Below, piece after piece: positions 1-7,460 of a stretch of 17,131 bases of DNA; within the stretch, counting starts at the first letter, position 1; every line of letters starts with the position of its first letter. Source of the DNA: JAFMPW01 sp040830565 (GTDB lineage: Bacteria > Bacteroidota > Bacteroidia > Flavobacteriales > Flavobacteriaceae); assembly GCA_040830565.1 (NCBI GenBank), contig JBFOMC010000238.1, positions 1 to 17,131 on the forward strand, in the 5' to 3' direction. Made by a program: the position numbers and the translations under genes. A model generated the notes under the pieces. It worked only from the letters and a program-made list of their open reading frames with translations. It was not told the origin of the DNA and did not search any database.

Positions 1-1548
1 AAAAACAGCTTGGGTTTTTCATATTCAGATGAAAAACTGGATCTAAATCTGCAATACGGCCATATGAGTACGGACGGCTACAGGGAAAACAATGCTTTTG
101 ACCGGGATGGCATTTTACTCAACGGGTCGATAAAGCTAAATGAAAGAAGTAAGCTTTCCCTATTGGTAAATCATATTGACTACACCGCTCAAATTCCCAG
201 CTCGCTTGGACAGACCGCTTTTGATGAAGATCCTACTCAGGCCGCTTTCACCTGGGCTGCGTCCCGGGGATTTGAAGCCAACAAATATACGCTGGCCGGG
301 GTTTCATATGCCTATGACATTAGTAATGATCTTAAAAACAGTACCGGGATATTTTATAGTTATTTGGACCATTACGAGCCCAGACCCTTTAATATTCTGG
401 ATGAATTTACCAATGGTTATGGTTTTAGATCCAGGTTTACGGGGAACTTTCATACAGGATTAGGCAACGCAGAATATAGCTTTGGAGGCGAGTTTTACCG
501 AGATGAATATTCCTGGCGTACCTTTGAGAATTTGTATAGAGACAATAACGGCAATGGAAGCTTGGAGGGAGCACAAATAAGTAATAATAAGGAATACAGA
601 AGACAGTTCAACGGTTTTGCCACCCTTACGCTTCCGGTCACACTACGTCTGAAAGCACAGTTTGGACTAAACATCAATAAAACGCATTACGATTTTCGTG
701 ATTTATTTATTATTGGCTCGGGCAATAGAAGCGCCAGCCGTAATTTTAAGACTATTGTCCTACCCAGCCTTAGCCTGGAGTACCTCTTTGGACATGGAAG
801 CAGATTATACACCAATATTAGTCGGGGATATTCCAACCCAAGCCTTGAAGAGACCTTAACTCCGGATGGGATTATTAATCCGGATATTGCACAGGAAACC
901 GGGATTAATTATGAGTTGGGAACACGGTTGTTTTTTTGGCCAAAAGCAAAGCTCTGGATAGACATTACGCTTTATCGTATGAATATTAAAAATCTTTTGG
1001 TGGCACAACGCATAGGAGAGGACCAATTCGTAGGTAAAAATGCAGGACAGACAAGACACCAGGGGGTAGAATTTCAGTTGGATTCCCGCATAAATTTAAG
1101 CCCGCAAACCTCCATAGCCCCTTCAATCGGATATACTATAAGCGATCACAGTTTTGTGGACTTTGTGGATGGGGATGATGATTTCTCTGGAAATCCACTT
1201 ACCGGAGTCCCCAAACACAGACTACATCTAAGTACAAGACTAGAGCACAAGAAAGATTTTTACTGGAGTACCTCCTATCAATTTGTAGACGAAATTCCCC
1301 TAACAGATGCCAACAGTTTGTCTAGCAAGTCTTACGGCATTTTTAATAGCCGCTTAGGATATAGCAAACAAATAATTCAGGATCTATCTATTGGATTCAA
1401 CGCAGGTGTAAACAACATTTTTGACAGTCGGTACGCCCAATCTGTCTTGATCAACGCTGTAGGGTTCGGAGGCAACGAACCTAGGTATTTCTATCCCGGG
1501 AACGATAGGAATTTTTATGGAGGTTTGGTACTCAAATATGATCTGTAA
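1..1548 (+). CDS. TonB-dependent receptor, C-terminal part (5' end outside window)
   Basis: The reading frame is open from the first base and ends at TAA 1546-1548, so about 515 residues of a longer protein are seen; plug domain and signal peptide lie off the left edge. What is visible is outer-membrane beta-barrel: alternating aromatic/polar strands, long extracellular loops rich in Asn, Asp and Gly, and the late-barrel signature around SNPSLEETLTPDG followed by INPDIAQETGINYELGTR (base 832 onward) and a C-terminal VNNIFDSRYA block. This arrangement is known from FecA/FepA-like iron-complex receptors; substrate assignment (ferric siderophore) is inference. Such receptors take up scarce ligands using TonB-ExbBD energy. 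The last residue is Leu (KYDL) instead of the aromatic that usually ends barrel proteins. It converges on katG across 120 bp. A heme enzyme next to a possible iron receptor is suggestive but not proof of co-regulation. Confidence 0.88.
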   Translation, partial: KNSLGFSYSDEKLDLNLQYGHMSTDGYRENNAFDRDGILLNGSIKLNERSKLSLLVNHIDYTAQIPSSLGQTAFDEDPTQAAFTWAASRGFEANKYTLAGVSYAYDISNDLKNSTGIFYSYLDHYEPRPFNILDEFTNGYGFRSRFTGNFHTGLGNAEYSFGGEFYRDEYSWRTFENLYRDNNGNGSLEGAQISNNKEYRRQFNGFATLTLPVTLRLKAQFGLNINKTHYDFRDLFIIGSGNRSASRNFKTIVLPSLSLEYLFGHGSRLYTNISRGYSNPSLEETLTPDGIINPDIAQETGINYELGTRLFFWPKAKLWIDITLYRMNIKNLLVAQRIGEDQFVGKNAGQTRHQGVEFQLDSRINLSPQTSIAPSIGYTISDHSFVDFVDGDDDFSGNPLTGVPKHRLHLSTRLEHKKDFYWSTSYQFVDEIPLTDANSLSSKSYGIFNSRLGYSKQIIQDLSIGFNAGVNNIFDSRYAQSVLINAVGFGGNEPRYFYPGNDRNFYGGLVLKYDL

Positions 1549-1611
1549 GTTGATTCCCGATTAAATGCTCCAAGCTTTCAGAGTGAACATCTCTAGTTTT
1601 CAGAAAAGAAA

Positions 1612-1646
1612 TAAGGGTATTCTGATGCTTTATCAAAATACCCTTA
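1612..1646 (-). terminator. Strong hairpin terminator downstream of katG
   Basis: Two 15-nt arms (1612-1626 and 1632-1646) pair at 14 of 15 positions around a 5-nt loop, the one mismatch being C1622 opposite A1636. Read on the minus strand the stem is followed by a T-rich run (bases 1611 down to about 1600), as in an intrinsic terminator, and it begins 22 nt after the katG stop. On the plus strand there is no T-tract, so it is best assigned to katG, though the stem could also protect or stop the convergent receptor transcript that ends at 1548. Confidence 0.78.
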
Positions 1647-1668
1647 GTGAACCATTTCTTGGTTAAGA

Positions 1669-3927
1669 TCAGGCCAAATCGAAACGATCTAAGTTCATCA
1701 CCTTATCCCAGGCTGCCACAAAATCGCGAACAAACTTGTCTTTAGAATCCTCACAACCGTAGACCTCTGCGAGGGCCCTTAACTCTGAATTTGAGCCAAA
1801 GATCAAATCTACCCTGGTACCCGTCCATTTTAATTCTCCGGATCGGCGATCTCTCCCTTCAAAAACCTCATCGCTTTCAGAGGTTGCTTCCCAACTCGTC
1901 CCTAAATCGAGTAAGTTGACAAAAAAGTCATTAGTAAGAGCCCCTGGACGATCTGTAAAAACTCCGTGAGATGAGCCGTCAAAGTTGGCATTTAAAACCC
2001 GCATCCCGCCTATCAAAACTGTCATTTCAGGTGCGGTTAAAGTCAGCAACTGCGCTTTGTCTACCAAAAGTTCTTCTGCGGGTACACTAAACTTCTGCTT
2101 TACATAATTTCTAAAACCGTCGGCTTGCGGCTCCAAAGCCTCAAATGCCTCGGCATCCGTATTTTCTGCAGAAGCATCCGTTCTTCCAGGATTAAAAGGT
2201 ACCTGCACATCATGACCCGCGTTCTTTGCGGCCTGTTCAACCGCAGCACATCCTCCAAGTACGATCAAATCTGCAAGGGAAACTTTCTTATTTCCGGATT
2301 GAGAGCTATTAAACTCTTCTTGGATCCCTTCTAATATCTGCAGGGTATTCGCCAATTGTTGAGGATTGTTGGCCTTCCAGTTTTTCTGTGGTGCAAGACG
2401 CAAGCGAGCTCCATTGGCACCTCCTCTCATACCAGAACCTCTAAATGTTGAGGCAGAAGCCCAGGCCGTTGAAACCAGTTGAGAAAGGTCTAAACCGCTA
2501 TTGAGAACCTTGGCCTTTAAATCGGCGACATCACTTTCATCTATTAGATCATGATCAACAGCAGGTAGAGGGTCTTGCCAAAGCAAGGTCTCTGAGGGAA
2601 CCTCAGGTCCCAGATATCTGGATACTGGTCCCATATCTCTGTGGGTAAGCTTAAACCATGCCTTAGCATACGCATCTGCAAACTCCTCAGGGTTCTCGTA
2701 AAAATGTCTTGAGATCTTCTCGTAGGCCGGATCCATTCTTAAAGAAAGATCTGTGGTAAGCATAAATGGAGCGTGCTTCTTTTCGGGATCGTGAGCGTCA
2801 GGAATGGTTCCTGCTCCTGCTCCATCCTTTGGTCTCCATTGATGAGCTCCTGCCGGGCTTTTAGTGAGCTCCCATTCGTAGCCAAACAAATTCTCAAAGA
2901 ATTGGTTGCTCCATTTTGTCGGCGTGCTGGTCCAGGCTCCTTCTATACCACTTGTTATGGTATCCGGGCCAACCCCACTATTGAAGTTGTTTTTCCATCC
3001 CATGCTCTGCATTTCAATGGATGCCCCCGCTGGTTCGGCTTCAACAAATTCGGCATCGCTTGCTGCTCCATGTGTCTTCCCAAAAGTATGTCCCCCGGCA
3101 ATAAGGGCAACGGTCTCGTAATCGTTCATGGCCATTCTTCCAAAAGTCTCGCGAATATCGTGTGCTGCAGCTACTGGGTCTGCATTGGCATTGGGGCCTT
3201 CCGGATTGACATAGATCAACCCCATATGTGCAGCTCCCAAATGACTTTCCAATTCCCCGTCATTTTCATATCGTTTTTTGTTCCCTAACCATTCTGTTTC
3301 AGAACCCCAATAAATATCTTCCTCAGGCTGCCATACATCTTCACGACCTCCGGCAAAGCCATACATTTTTAATCCCATGGATTCATGAGCGCAATTACCG
3401 GCCAATATCATCAGATCCGCCCAGGATATTTTTCTACCGTATTTTTGCTTTATAGGCCAAAGTAGCAGGCGGGCTTTATCCAGGTTGGCATTGTCTGGCC
3501 AACTGTTCAGCGGAGCAAAACGCTGGGTGCCTGAAGCTCCTCCCCCTCTTCCATCCGCTATGCGGTATGTCCCCGCACTGTGCCATGCCATTCTAATAAA
3601 AAATGGACCATAATGCCCGAAGTCTGCCGGCCACCAATCCTGGCTATCGGTCATAAGTTCATAAAGATCTTTTTTTACAGCTTCTAAATCCAGCGACTTA
3701 AAAGCTTCGGCATAATTGAAATCCTCGTCCATTGGATCTACTAGAGAAGAGTTTTGACGAAGGATGTTTAAGTTCAGTTGATTTGGCCACCAATCTCGGT
3801 TGGTTGTGCCGCCTCCTGCTGCCTGGTTCAATTCTCCGCTGAGAAAGGGACATTGAGCCGCAGCATCATTAACATCCCAGCTGTTTCCATTTGAAGATGT
3901 TTTTGGGTGTGCATTGTTGTTATCCAT
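1669..3927 (-). CDS. katG: Catalase-peroxidase KatG
   Basis: This is a complete 752-residue bifunctional heme catalase-peroxidase, which converts H2O2 to water and oxygen and also has peroxidase activity. The distal heme pocket R112, W115, H116 is in IRMAWHSAGTYR. The three residues of the catalase-specific Met-Tyr-Trp crosslink are present: W115, Y239 (GLIYVNPEG) and M265 (FGRMAMND). Proximal H280 lies in GGHTFGKTHG and proximal W332 in SGIEGAW; S326 matches the serine position known from isoniazid-resistance work in Mycobacterium. The second, non-heme-binding domain fills roughly residues 440-752, giving the normal family length. No signal peptide is visible, so a cytoplasmic enzyme is expected. 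The start is ATG at 3925-3927, with no Shine-Dalgarno but an A-rich lead as usual in Bacteroidota. It is followed by a strong terminator and preceded by a 242-bp AT-rich leader, so it is probably transcribed alone and induced by peroxide. Confidence 0.98.
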   Translation of the reverse strand: MDNNNAHPKTSSNGNSWDVNDAAAQCPFLSGELNQAAGGGTTNRDWWPNQLNLNILRQNSSLVDPMDEDFNYAEAFKSLDLEAVKKDLYELMTDSQDWWPADFGHYGPFFIRMAWHSAGTYRIADGRGGGASGTQRFAPLNSWPDNANLDKARLLLWPIKQKYGRKISWADLMILAGNCAHESMGLKMYGFAGGREDVWQPEEDIYWGSETEWLGNKKRYENDGELESHLGAAHMGLIYVNPEGPNANADPVAAAHDIRETFGRMAMNDYETVALIAGGHTFGKTHGAASDAEFVEAEPAGASIEMQSMGWKNNFNSGVGPDTITSGIEGAWTSTPTKWSNQFFENLFGYEWELTKSPAGAHQWRPKDGAGAGTIPDAHDPEKKHAPFMLTTDLSLRMDPAYEKISRHFYENPEEFADAYAKAWFKLTHRDMGPVSRYLGPEVPSETLLWQDPLPAVDHDLIDESDVADLKAKVLNSGLDLSQLVSTAWASASTFRGSGMRGGANGARLRLAPQKNWKANNPQQLANTLQILEGIQEEFNSSQSGNKKVSLADLIVLGGCAAVEQAAKNAGHDVQVPFNPGRTDASAENTDAEAFEALEPQADGFRNYVKQKFSVPAEELLVDKAQLLTLTAPEMTVLIGGMRVLNANFDGSSHGVFTDRPGALTNDFFVNLLDLGTSWEATSESDEVFEGRDRRSGELKWTGTRVDLIFGSNSELRALAEVYGCEDSKDKFVRDFVAAWDKVMNLDRFDLA

Positions 3928-4014
3928 TGGAATTTTCTTTACTAAATTAGATACTAATAAAAGTAAGGGTATAGTTTATAAATAAATAGTTCACTCAATC
4001 TTTTTGACCTATTT

Positions 4015-4037
4015 AAGTATTAGTATTTCTTATACTT
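4015..4037. promoter_or_regulatory. Inverted repeat in the katG upstream region (candidate operator)
   Basis: The 242 bp between katG and the glycyl-tRNA synthetase gene hold the katG promoter region. Within it, 6-bp arms AAGTAT and ATACTT sit 11 bp apart, centred about 99 bp upstream of the katG start. A second, wider pair of 9-bp inverted copies lies at 3951-3959 and 4018-4026. Neither matches a regulator consensus that I can defend, and the region is so AT-rich that repeats of this size can arise by chance. No clean Bacteroidota -7 box (TAnnTTTG) is seen. Confidence 0.2.
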
Positions 4038-4169
4038 TCGTGCTTTTTTGATAAAGTTTAGCTATATCGGATCTGCACTTTAAAAGTGGGGGTTGAAGGA
4101 ACCACCAAAACTCCTTAATAAGTTGCGGTATTCCGGCAGAAGGTACTAAGTGAGGTTCGGTACTGCTTA

Positions 4170-5711
4170 TCAGATCTTCTTAAGCCACTCCCGCATACCT
4201 ACCTGAGCCGCAATAGTAGATTTTACCTCCTTTATTCCCAGACGTTGTTGTTCCATAGAATCTCTATGACGAATAGTGACCGTTTGGTCTTCTAATGTTT
4301 GGTGGTCAACAGTAATACAGAAAGGGGTTCCGGCGGCATCTTGTCTTCTATACCTTCTCCCGACAGCATCTTTTTCATCGTATATTACGTTGAAATCAAA
4401 TTTAAGTTCGTCTACAATTTGATGAGCAATCTCCGGGAGGCCGTCCTTCTTCACCAGGGGTAGTACGGCCGCTTTTGTAGGGGCCAGCACTGCCGGAATT
4501 TTTAACACGGTCCTGGAGGTGCCATTCTCCAGCTCCTCTTCCTGGAGGGCATTAGAAAACACAGCCAGAAACATTCTATCTAAGCCTATAGAGGTTTCCA
4601 CAACATAAGGCACATAACTATGGTTGTCCTCAGGATCAAAATATTGTAGTTTTTTCCCGGAATACTTTTCATGACTTCCCAGGTCAAAATCTGTTCTGGA
4701 GTGGATTCCTTCTAACTCTTTAAAACCGAAGGGAAAACGGAATTCAATATCAGCCGCCGCATCGGCGTAGTGAGCCAACTTCTCATGGTTATGAAAACGA
4801 TAATTCTCCTCGCCCATTCCCAGGGAAAGATGCCATCTAAGCCTGGTTTCCTTCCATTTCTCATACCATTCCTTTTGAGTGCCTGGTTTAATGAAGAACT
4901 GCATTTCCATTTGTTCAAACTCCCGCATTCGGAAAATAAACTGTCTGGCAACGATCTCGTTCCTAAAAGCCTTACCTATTTGAGCTATGCCAAAAGGTAT
5001 TTTTAATCTGCCCGACTTCTGGACATTCAAAAAATTCACGAAAATTCCCTGAGCTGTTTCCGGTCTCAGATAAAGATCCATTGCGGTATCTGCGGAGGCG
5101 CCAATCTTAGTGCCAAACATCAAATTGAACTGTTTCACATCTGTCCAATTCTTAGATCCGGAAACTGGACATACAATCCCCAATTCCTCAATAAGGGCCT
5201 TGACGTCTGCAAGGTCTTCCTGCTCAAGGGACTTCCCTAAGCGTTTCAAAATAGCTGCTGCTTTATCCTGATAGTCTTTAACCCGCTGATTGGTGTTTAG
5301 GAACTGTTCTTTGTCAAAAGCATCACCAAATCTTTTGGCAGCCTTGGTTACTTCCTTTTCTATTTTAGCTTCAATCTTGGCCACATGATCTTCTACCAAA
5401 ACATCTGCTCTATATCTTTTTTTAGAATCTTTATTATCTATCAGGGGATCATTGAAAGCATCTATATGTCCAGAGGCTTTCCAGGTGGTGGGGTGCATGA
5501 AAATAGCAGCATCAATACCTACAATATTGTCATTGAGCTGCACCATAGCCTTCCACCAGTATTCGCGAATATTCTTTTTTAACTCCGCTCCATTCTGGGT
5601 GTAGTCATAGACCGCACTAAGGCCATCGTAAATTTCACTGGATTGGACTACATATCCGTACTCCTTGGCATGGGATATTACCTTCCTGAATACATCTTCT
5701 TGTTTTGCCAT
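4170..5711 (-). CDS. glyS: Glycine--tRNA ligase (single-chain alpha2 type)
   Basis: A 513-residue class II aminoacyl-tRNA synthetase that charges tRNA-Gly in the cytoplasm. N-terminal residues 1-90 carry the GlyRS opening with IYDGLSAVYDYTQNGAELK and YWW. Motif 2 is FRNEI at 249-253, followed by MREFEQMEMQFF at 262-273. Motif 3 is E372 to GLDR at 376-379. The anticodon-binding domain runs from about 405 to 513 (APTKAAVLPL, then GRRYRRQDAAGTPF). The length and domain order are those of the eukaryote/archaea-like homodimeric enzyme, not the bacterial alpha2beta2 form. A zinc-ribbon-like Cys site is reduced to CPVSG (181-185), so the metal site seen in some relatives appears absent. The gene starts at ATG 5709-5711, 49 nt after the coiled-coil gene on the same strand, so the two may be co-transcribed. 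Confidence 0.97.
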   Translation of the reverse strand: MAKQEDVFRKVISHAKEYGYVVQSSEIYDGLSAVYDYTQNGAELKKNIREYWWKAMVQLNDNIVGIDAAIFMHPTTWKASGHIDAFNDPLIDNKDSKKRYRADVLVEDHVAKIEAKIEKEVTKAAKRFGDAFDKEQFLNTNQRVKDYQDKAAAILKRLGKSLEQEDLADVKALIEELGIVCPVSGSKNWTDVKQFNLMFGTKIGASADTAMDLYLRPETAQGIFVNFLNVQKSGRLKIPFGIAQIGKAFRNEIVARQFIFRMREFEQMEMQFFIKPGTQKEWYEKWKETRLRWHLSLGMGEENYRFHNHEKLAHYADAAADIEFRFPFGFKELEGIHSRTDFDLGSHEKYSGKKLQYFDPEDNHSYVPYVVETSIGLDRMFLAVFSNALQEEELENGTSRTVLKIPAVLAPTKAAVLPLVKKDGLPEIAHQIVDELKFDFNVIYDEKDAVGRRYRRQDAAGTPFCITVDHQTLEDQTVTIRHRDSMEQQRLGIKEVKSTIAAQVGMREWLKKI

Positions 5712-5760
5712 TCGGCAAAAATAAAATATTAGTCAAAAAGATGGTTTAATTTACTTCAAT

Positions 5761-6657
5761 TTATTTCAATTGAAATTCCGTAGAAGCCAATAGCTTTTCG
5801 TCTTCAAAGACATTAAGTGTGTACGTACCTTCAGACAACGAACCTTCCGGGATTGTGATAAAATCACAGACAAAAATCTCTTCTCCCATAAAAATGAGTT
5901 CTACTCTTTTGCTGTAGATGTTCCCGTTTACTGAAATGGTATTGGCATTATCTTCGATAACGCCCATATTAGGGCCTAGGAATTGAAAATAAATTACACG
6001 CTCTTCACTTCTGGCATTGGGGTCTCCCATAATGGTTACACAACCCCGTAGTTTCTCAATAGTAGAGGCCTTGTTCGTTTTTATGGGGCGTCCTCCTCTT
6101 AACCTAAATCCACTACCCTCGGAGTTTTGTAGTTTGAGATAGCTTTTGATTTTCAGTTCTTCGCTTAATTCCTGATTCTTTTTGCGCAATAGGGCCTCAG
6201 CCTCAGCCAGAGAACTGCTTCTTCCTCTAAGCTCTTCTATCATCTTCCTGGTCTCTTCATACTTATCAGCCAAAAGCATATTGTTGTACTTAAGGAAGTT
6301 GTTTTTAAGCTTAAGACTATCATGCTTGGCTTCCAGCTGACGAAGTTCCTTCTTATATTCTCTTAATTTGTCTATGGTGAAATTAAGACGTCCAACAGAG
6401 TCTAACAATTGCTGCACTTTGAACCTGGAGTCCTGTAGCTCTATTTCGCTCACCTCATTTTCTGCCGAGAGTCTGTCTACCTCAGTTTTCATCAAGGTAA
6501 GATCCCTCACCAAAAGGCCTTTTTCTTCCTCCAAATAGCTGATTTGGCTTCTGGATTGGGCATAGCTATAGTAAAAGGCAATCAAAATACCGATGATTAC
6601 CGCAACCAAGGCCGCAAGGATTATTTTATAATTGAATTTGTTATCTTGAATGTCCAT
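5761..6657 (-). CDS. Membrane-anchored coiled-coil protein of unknown function
   Basis: 298 residues. One transmembrane segment spans about residues 12-30 (IILAALVAVIIGILIAFYY), with no cleavage site apparent, so it should act as an inner-membrane anchor. Residues 35-172 are rich in Glu, Lys, Leu and Gln with heptad-like spacing, a long coiled coil. Residues 180-298 form a separate beta-rich domain with cysteines at 206 and 264 and an ending pattern TYTLNVFEDEKLLASTEFQLK-like in character (G277-K298). I recall similar N-TM, coiled-coil, beta-domain proteins of unknown function in many Flavobacteria, but cannot name a family. The most likely topology is a short cytoplasmic N-terminus with coiled coil and C-terminal domain in the periplasm. 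It lies immediately upstream of glycyl-tRNA synthetase and divergent from the ComF gene. No enzymatic motif is visible; a structural or complex-assembly role is only a guess. Confidence 0.85.
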   Translation of the reverse strand: MDIQDNKFNYKIILAALVAVIIGILIAFYYSYAQSRSQISYLEEEKGLLVRDLTLMKTEVDRLSAENEVSEIELQDSRFKVQQLLDSVGRLNFTIDKLREYKKELRQLEAKHDSLKLKNNFLKYNNMLLADKYEETRKMIEELRGRSSSLAEAEALLRKKNQELSEELKIKSYLKLQNSEGSGFRLRGGRPIKTNKASTIEKLRGCVTIMGDPNARSEERVIYFQFLGPNMGVIEDNANTISVNGNIYSKRVELIFMGEEIFVCDFITIPEGSLSEGTYTLNVFEDEKLLASTEFQLK

Positions 6658-6673
6658 GCAATAAGGGCTAAGT

Positions 6674-6692
6674 TATAAGTAGGGTATAAGTA
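6674..6692. repeat. Tandem TATAAGTA repeats in the divergent promoter gap
   Basis: Only 42 bp separate the start codons of the coiled-coil gene (ATG ending 6657) and the ComF gene (ATG at 6700). In this gap TATAAGTA occurs twice, at 6674-6681 and 6685-6692, exactly 11 bp apart, about one helical turn. Both promoters must overlap here or extend into the neighbouring coding sequences. The repeat could be a regulator site or simply two -10-like elements; nothing in the sequence decides this. Confidence 0.3.
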
Positions 6693-6699
6693 AGATTTG

Positions 6700-7401
6700 A
6701 TGTATTCCAAGCTATCAAATATAGTAAATGATATCAACACAATCATGATGCCAAGGTTGTGTTTTGGATGTAATGTTCGATTATATCGAGGAGAACAACA
6801 TATCTGTACAGTTTGTCGTAATGAATTACCACTTACCGAATTCAATTATTCGGAAGAAAACGCCGTAGATCGGATTTTTTACGGGCGAATTCGCATCGAA
6901 AAAGCGGCTTCTTTGCTCTATTACGAAGAGGAAGGAATAGTAAAAAACCTTATCCATTATCTCAAATATAAAAATCAGAAACCAATTGGTATATTTTTAG
7001 GAGATTGGATGGGCGAGCGTTTAAAGGCCGAGCTTGCACTTCGTCGGATAGACGTAGTAATTCCTGTACCTTTGCACCGCATCAAACTTCGTAAAAGAGG
7101 CTATAACCAGCTCACTGGGTTTGGGCAGAGAATTGCCCATCACCTGGATGCCGATTACCAGGAATCTGCCCTTAAAAAAAATGCAAACACAAGGACCCAG
7201 ACAAAAAAGAATAGGTTTTACCGTTGGTCTGAAACTAAGGAACTATACACACTGACCAATCAGGCTATGGTCAGGAATAAAAAGGTGCTCTTAGTAGATG
7301 ATATCATCACTACAGGGGCCACTTTAGAGGCTTGCGCAAGAGCACTAAAACAGGCAGAGGGAGTAGAAGTTTTTATTGCGACCATGGCCGTTGTTCCATA
7401 A
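6700..7401 (+). CDS. ComF family protein (zinc-finger phosphoribosyltransferase-like)
   Basis: 233 residues from ATG 6700 (an adjoining TTG at 6697 is in frame but less likely). The N-terminus holds a double CxxC zinc site, C21/C24 and C36/C39, in PRLCFGCNVRL and ICTVC. The C-terminal half is a phosphoribosyltransferase fold: VIPVPLHRIKLRKRGYNQ at about 120-137 and the PRPP-loop VLLVDDIITTGAT at 196-208, with the conserved TRTQTKKNR basic segment near 164-172. This is the ComF/GntX family, which is linked to natural transformation in Gram-positive and some Gram-negative bacteria; ComFC is proposed to act with DNA-import and recombination factors in the cytoplasm. Whether the host is transformable cannot be told from this window. 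The gene ends 59 bp before the Ig-like lipoprotein gene on the same strand, so the two may share a transcript. Confidence 0.92.
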   Translation: MYSKLSNIVNDINTIMMPRLCFGCNVRLYRGEQHICTVCRNELPLTEFNYSEENAVDRIFYGRIRIEKAASLLYYEEEGIVKNLIHYLKYKNQKPIGIFLGDWMGERLKAELALRRIDVVIPVPLHRIKLRKRGYNQLTGFGQRIAHHLDADYQESALKKNANTRTQTKKNRFYRWSETKELYTLTNQAMVRNKKVLLVDDIITTGATLEACARALKQAEGVEVFIATMAVVP

Positions 7402-7460
7402 ACTAAAAATGCAATGGAGTTTCAGCAAAATAGTCGTTTCTTTGCTCCATAGTTTTTAAA

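Noticed and set aside
2773..3288. 171-codon open frame antisense to katG
   Set aside because: It lies entirely inside the well-supported katG gene, is Cys/Ser/Pro-rich without any domain pattern, and is best explained as the complement of a conserved coding sequence.
4096..4116. Hairpin AAGGA/TCCTT as a terminator of glycyl-tRNA synthetase
   Set aside because: Only five base pairs around an 11-nt loop and no T-run follows on the minus strand.
6697..6699. TTG as the start of the ComF-family gene
   Set aside because: An ATG follows immediately in frame at 6700 and gives the normal distance to the first zinc-finger cysteine.
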